A stretch of 8,596 bases of DNA from an uncultured Succinatimonas sp. (GTDB lineage Bacteria; Pseudomonadota; Gammaproteobacteria; Enterobacterales; Succinivibrionaceae). Each line of letters begins with the position of its first letter. Position 1 is the first letter of the stretch. A program made the translations under genes and the position numbers. Positions 6,523 through 8,596 of the stretch are shown here, in pieces. The stretch is from assembly GCA_937896115.1 (NCBI GenBank), contig CALBLB010000213.1, forward strand, positions 1-8,596. Reading direction: 5' to 3'. The notes beneath the pieces are model-generated. The model did no database searches and had not been told where the DNA came from. It saw only the letters and a program-made list of their open reading frames with translations.

Positions 6523-7524
6523 TTAATTCTCGGCAGAAACTTCGGTATTGGTGTCATAAGACTGGTTGCCGTATGCCTGTAATACGTGTTCAAGCCTTGA
6601 AGCATGTTCGACCGGTACGTAAAGACCGTGCTCGTCTGCAGTGCTTAAGTGATCACTGCGATAACCGTTGTTTAAGATCTTGAGAGTGGAAAGATCCGCT
6701 CCTGAAAGTTCAGCAGCTTTGCGCATGGAATTTACGCGACCTGCGATTTCGACTTTTCTAAAAGCCGGTCGGTTTTTTACTTCAGGAAGTTTTACTCCGT
6801 AATTTTGCGGATTGCGCAGAATATCGGCATAAGCGCGGAAGCGTTGCAAGTAGTTTCTGGCTCCTTTGGAGAGTTTGACGGTCTGAGCACTGATATTACT
6901 TACTCCTCGGGCTTTGGCAGCGTCCACGGCTCGTTTAACTCCGTATTCACCCTGATTGTAGGCAGCTACGGCCAGATCCCAGGCTCCCAAGTCGCGGTAA
7001 AGTTTTTGCAGGTAACGTACCGAGGCATCGGTGGATTCGACGAAATCGTAAATTTCATCAAACCCTTTGCTACTTTGCAATCCTACCGAGCGTCCGGTGG
7101 CACGTTTGTATTGCCAAGGACCGTGCGCTCCGGAGTTGGAACCTACCTGAGGATTGAGTCCGCTTTCAACGAGAGGAACTGCTGCCAGCTCTATAGGCAT
7201 ATCGTTCTCCTGAAGTCTCGTTAAAAGGTAGTGAATAAAAAATTTGTTACGTGAGAGGTTTCTTACTACGGAAGAAGCGTGTTTGCTGGCGATGCGCTGT
7301 TCCTCCTTAGTAGGGGTGATGTTCATGGAAAAGCGGTTTTCAGCTGCCAGCCGACTTTCCCATACATTTTGTTGCATTTCCTGCTGGCGCAACATTTCAA
7401 GTCGTTGTGCTTCAAGCGCTGCTTTGTCCACTGTTTCTGCCTGAGATGTCGAATTGCAGGCAGTAAGGTTCATGGTAGCAGCTGCCGCAGCAGCACATAT
7501 CAGTAAAAAAGTTTTTCTAATCAT
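6523..7524 (-). CDS. mltD: MltD-type membrane-bound lytic murein transglycosylase, short form without LysM
   Basis: This 333-residue protein carries a lipoprotein signal peptide: MIRK, a hydrophobic Ala-rich core and lipobox LTAC with the lipidated Cys at 23. Asn at +2 gives no inner-membrane retention signal, so outer-membrane placement is expected. A charged Gln/Glu/Arg-rich stretch (about 30-65) may form a coiled coil. The SLT domain has catalytic Glu120 in PLVESGLNP, SGAHGPWQY (131-139), ATGRSVGL (142-149) and the AAYNQGE block (187-193). The following region (about 245-320) resembles the segment after the SLT domain of E. coli MltD. Lytic transglycosylases cleave peptidoglycan to 1,6-anhydro-muropeptides. 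E. coli MltD is about 450 aa and ends in LysM repeats; these are absent here. It lies 60 nt downstream of rnhA on the same strand and may be co-transcribed. The symbol reflects family and synteny (mltD is close to rnhA/dnaQ in E. coli). Confidence 0.82.
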   Translation of the reverse strand: MIRKTFLLICAAAAAATMNLTACNSTSQAETVDKAALEAQRLEMLRQQEMQQNVWESRLAAENRFSMNITPTKEEQRIASKHASSVVRNLSRNKFFIHYLLTRLQENDMPIELAAVPLVESGLNPQVGSNSGAHGPWQYKRATGRSVGLQSSKGFDEIYDFVESTDASVRYLQKLYRDLGAWDLAVAAYNQGEYGVKRAVDAAKARGVSNISAQTVKLSKGARNYLQRFRAYADILRNPQNYGVKLPEVKNRPAFRKVEIAGRVNSMRKAAELSGADLSTLKILNNGYRSDHLSTADEHGLYVPVEHASRLEHVLQAYGNQSYDTNTEVSAEN

Positions 7525-7584
7525 CGTATTCCCGTGAGGAGAGCCGTAGCATTGGCATGCTGGACCCTCAAAGTTAGCTGATAA

Positions 7585-8046
7585 TTAGGAGACAAACCCA
7601 AGATCAGGTATTTTGTGGTCTCCAAGAGCGGCATTGCGCGCTAATTCGTCACACAATTCATTCTGGGGGTGGCCGGCATGACCTTTCACCCAAACCCAGA
7701 CAATCTCGTGGCGCGAGCATTCCTGATCAAGCTTTTGCCACAGATCTTTATTCTTTACCGCTTTCTTATCGCTGGTGAGCCAGTTGCGGCGTTTCCAGCC
7801 GGCAAGCCACAAAGTCATCCCGTTTTTGACGTATTGACTGTCTGTGGTAATTCTCACCTTGCAGGGTTCTTTCAGAGCCGCCAGTCCTTGGATGACTGCA
7901 GACAGTTCCATACGATTGTTGGTCGTAAGTTCGTAACCCTGAGCGATTTTCTTGATGTGTCCCTTGTATTCAAGTACCGCGGCCCATCCTCCGGGACCGG
8001 GGTTGCCGATACAGGAGCCGTCGGTGAAGAGTGTTACTTCCTTCAT
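7585..8046 (-). CDS. rnhA: Ribonuclease HI
   Basis: This 153-residue protein (155 in E. coli) removes the RNA strand of RNA-DNA hybrids. All catalytic residues are in place: Asp9 in TDGSCIGNPGPGGW, Glu47 in NNRMEL, Asp69 in TTDSQYV and Asp133 in NELCDELA, plus His123 in VKGHAGHPQNE. The basic handle region (WLAGWKRRNW, 80-89) is present, as in E. coli-type RNase HI. The start follows AGGAG at 8060-8064 with a rather long 13-nt gap that includes a T-run. It is divergent from dnaQ, as in E. coli. A TATAAT box upstream gives a leader of about 60 nt. Confidence 0.97.
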   Translation of the reverse strand: MKEVTLFTDGSCIGNPGPGGWAAVLEYKGHIKKIAQGYELTTNNRMELSAVIQGLAALKEPCKVRITTDSQYVKNGMTLWLAGWKRRNWLTSDKKAVKNKDLWQKLDQECSRHEIVWVWVKGHAGHPQNELCDELARNAALGDHKIPDLGFVS

Positions 8047-8081
8047 AAAAAAGTCTGCTCTCCTGTCAAAAACGGCGTGAT

Positions 8082-8099
8082 TAAGCCGTTTACGGCTTA
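8082..8099 (-). repeat. 7-bp hairpin in the rnhA leader
   Basis: TAAGCCG (8082-8088) and CGGCTTA (8093-8099) are perfect inverted copies around a 4-nt loop. If the rnhA transcript starts about 8 nt after the TATAAT box at 8118-8123, this hairpin is close to its 5' end, where such stems can slow mRNA decay. It does not cover the ribosome binding site at 8060-8064. Confidence 0.5.
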
Positions 8100-8117
8100 T
8101 GCATCAAATCAGGATTA

Positions 8118-8126
8118 ATTATAGCA
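8118..8126 (-). promoter_or_regulatory. Extended -10 promoter element for rnhA
   Basis: The minus strand reads TGCTATAAT, a perfect sigma-70 extended -10 (TGn then TATAAT), 72 nt upstream of the rnhA ATG. No good -35 hexamer stands 16-18 nt further upstream, which is usual for extended -10 promoters. A/T-rich DNA behind it could act as an UP-like element. Confidence 0.6.
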
Positions 8127-8208
8127 AATGAAATAAAAAATGCTTTTTGATTAAATAACAGTATGTTAGTAAAGATAATCGCCTTTTGCAGATAAAAATT
8201 ATTTGTAT

Positions 8209-8232
8209 CTTTTTAATTTTTTTATTAAAAAG
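8209..8232. repeat. 24-bp AT-rich perfect dyad
   Basis: CTTTTTAAT (8209-8217) and ATTAAAAAG (8224-8232) are perfect inverted copies around six T residues. It lies in the AT-rich half of the rnhA/dnaQ spacer. The stem is weak as RNA; as DNA it is likely bent or easily opened. No function can be assigned. Confidence 0.45.
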
Positions 8233-8489
8233 GGCTGATTAAGTCGTAATTAATGGGAAATTATTTTTTTATTAGCAGAGAAAACAAAGCATTATTTTTT
8301 AAATCGTTAAAAATTTCTTGCGTCTGGGAAAATTTGTAAAAATTTGTGCAGATCGGGATTTTTATACTGATAGACCTTGATAGGTTGCGATTTACGTTGC
8401 TTATACGAATCGCGTAAAAAATTGCATAATGCGTATAGTTGGTTTAAATATGTACTCAAACGGCTGTTTTCTTGAGTTAAGATAAAACC

Positions 8490-8517
8490 GTTGTAAAGGG
8501 GTATTCCCGTTTACAGC
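8490..8517 (+). promoter_or_regulatory. Inverted repeat TGTAAA...TTTACA just upstream of dnaQ
   Basis: TGTAAA (8492-8497) and TTTACA (8510-8515) are perfect inverted arms. Inside them GGG (8499-8501) pairs with CCC (8506-8508) across the loop TATT, leaving one G-G mismatch. G8490-C8517 and a T-G pair extend the stem outward. It ends 18 nt before the dnaQ ribosome binding site and does not cover it. It may be an operator or a leader hairpin. The arm spacing (12 nt) does not fit a TyrR box (6 nt). Confidence 0.45.
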
Positions 8518-8545
8518 ATTTTGACCTGAATTTGCGGAGTCTGTT

Positions 8546-8596
8546 TTGAAGAGATTGGTTGCCCTTGACACTGAAACTACCGGTAAAAGTGATGAC
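8546..8596 (+). CDS. dnaQ: DNA polymerase III epsilon subunit (3'-5' proofreading exonuclease), N-terminal fragment
   Basis: Seventeen codons are visible before the window ends. From TTG at 8546 the protein reads (M)KRLVALDTETTGKSDD, which contains the Exo I motif DTETTG with the metal-binding Asp and Glu of DnaQ-type exonucleases; E. coli DnaQ has IVLDTETTG at the same place. Epsilon proofreads newly copied DNA in the polymerase III core. The TTG start is supported by GGAG at 8536-8539 with 6-nt spacing. There is an in-frame stop at 8522-8524 and no ATG or GTG start between the two. Divergence from rnhA is the same as in E. coli and supports dnaQ over other DEDD exonucleases. Confidence 0.9.
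   Translation, partial: MKRLVALDTETTGKSDD

Larger units (their letters stand above)
8047..8545. other. AT-rich divergent regulatory region between rnhA and dnaQ
   Basis: No gene is visible in these 499 nt; the longest open frames are trivial. The left part (8100-8345) is very AT-rich, with long A and T runs and a 24-bp AT dyad (8209-8232). Two tandem AAAATTTGT copies sit 10 bp apart (8329-8337, 8339-8347), in phase with one helical turn. The right part is more balanced and holds several -10-like boxes on the plus strand (TATACT 8363-8368, CATAAT 8425-8430, TATAGT 8434-8439). None has a good -35 at normal spacing, so the dnaQ promoter remains unplaced. The rnhA promoter is called separately. 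Confidence 0.6.

Noticed and set aside
6805..7224. Open frame on the plus strand opposite the mltD-like gene
   Set aside because: It is antisense to the conserved SLT domain and has no family-like features.
7669..8118. Open frame on the plus strand opposite rnhA
   Set aside because: It is a shadow of the highly conserved RNase HI coding sequence.
8078..8247. Near-identical TGATTAAG(C/T)CGT copies at 8078 and 8236
   Set aside because: One 12-mer pair with one mismatch is expected by chance fairly often in a 500-nt AT-rich region.
8387..8413. GCGATT...AATCGC inverted repeat with centres 21 bp apart
   Set aside because: Six-base arms with a 15-nt gap are common by chance; nothing else supports an operator here.
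8492..8515. TyrR box upstream of dnaQ
   Set aside because: The TGTAAA and TTTACA half-sites match, but the spacer is 12 nt rather than the 6 nt of a TyrR box, and dnaQ has no link to aromatic amino acid control.
1..8596. tRNA or rRNA genes, CRISPR arrays, insertion-sequence ends, riboswitches
   Set aside because: I looked in all spacers and saw no cloverleaf-like sequence, no regularly spaced repeats, no paired terminal inverted repeats and no recognisable riboswitch core.

Overview
The window looks like chromosomal DNA from a gammaproteobacterium. The zipA-ligA pair, the neighbouring divergent cysZ, the ptsI-crr pair and the divergent rnhA/dnaQ arrangement are all gammaproteobacterial signatures. 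The moderate GC content, AT-rich spacers and an Rpn/PD-(D/E)XK 'putative transposase' family gene at the left edge would fit Succinivibrionaceae (Succinivibrio/Anaerobiospirillum-like gut anaerobes). That family placement is inference; no marker gene here proves it.

Layout, left to right: (i) 1-98, minus strand, N-terminus of an Rpn-family nuclease/transposase cut by the window edge. (ii) 99-349, a non-coding AT-rich spacer with weak terminator-like hairpins. (iii) 350-3369, a minus-strand operon cysZ -> ptsI-like -> crr-like with 12 and 20 nt between genes. (iv) 3370-3531, a divergent promoter region with a perfect GGCAGA/TCTGCC dyad. (v) 3532-6471, zipA and ligA on the plus strand with a hairpin between them. 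(vi) A convergent junction with a strong minus-strand terminator at 6470-6500. (vii) 6523-8046, minus-strand rnhA followed by a short MltD-type lipoprotein transglycosylase. (viii) A 499-nt AT-rich divergent regulatory region. (ix) 8546-8596, the first 17 codons of dnaQ from a TTG start.

The most unusual content is the PTS pair. The EI-like protein keeps the overall fold and the aligned phospho-acceptor His, but its GG-x-TSH motif is degraded and several PEP-site residues are replaced, including the catalytic Cys and the Asn-Asp pair. The EIIA-Glc-like protein has lost both active-site histidines (Thr79 and Arg94 stand where His75 and His90 are in E. coli). ptsH and cysK, which lie between cysZ and ptsI in E. 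coli, are absent. Both reading frames are full length, tightly spaced and preceded by ribosome binding sites. This suggests a former phosphotransferase pair kept for a non-phosphotransfer role, or one in early decay without frame disruption.

The remaining genes are housekeeping: sulfate uptake (CysZ), division (ZipA), DNA ligation (LigA), RNA-DNA hybrid removal (RnhA), replication proofreading (DnaQ) and cell-wall turnover (MltD-like). Two neighbourhoods that are far apart in E. coli (cysZ-zipA-ligA and mltD-rnhA-dnaQ) meet here at the ligA/mltD convergent junction.
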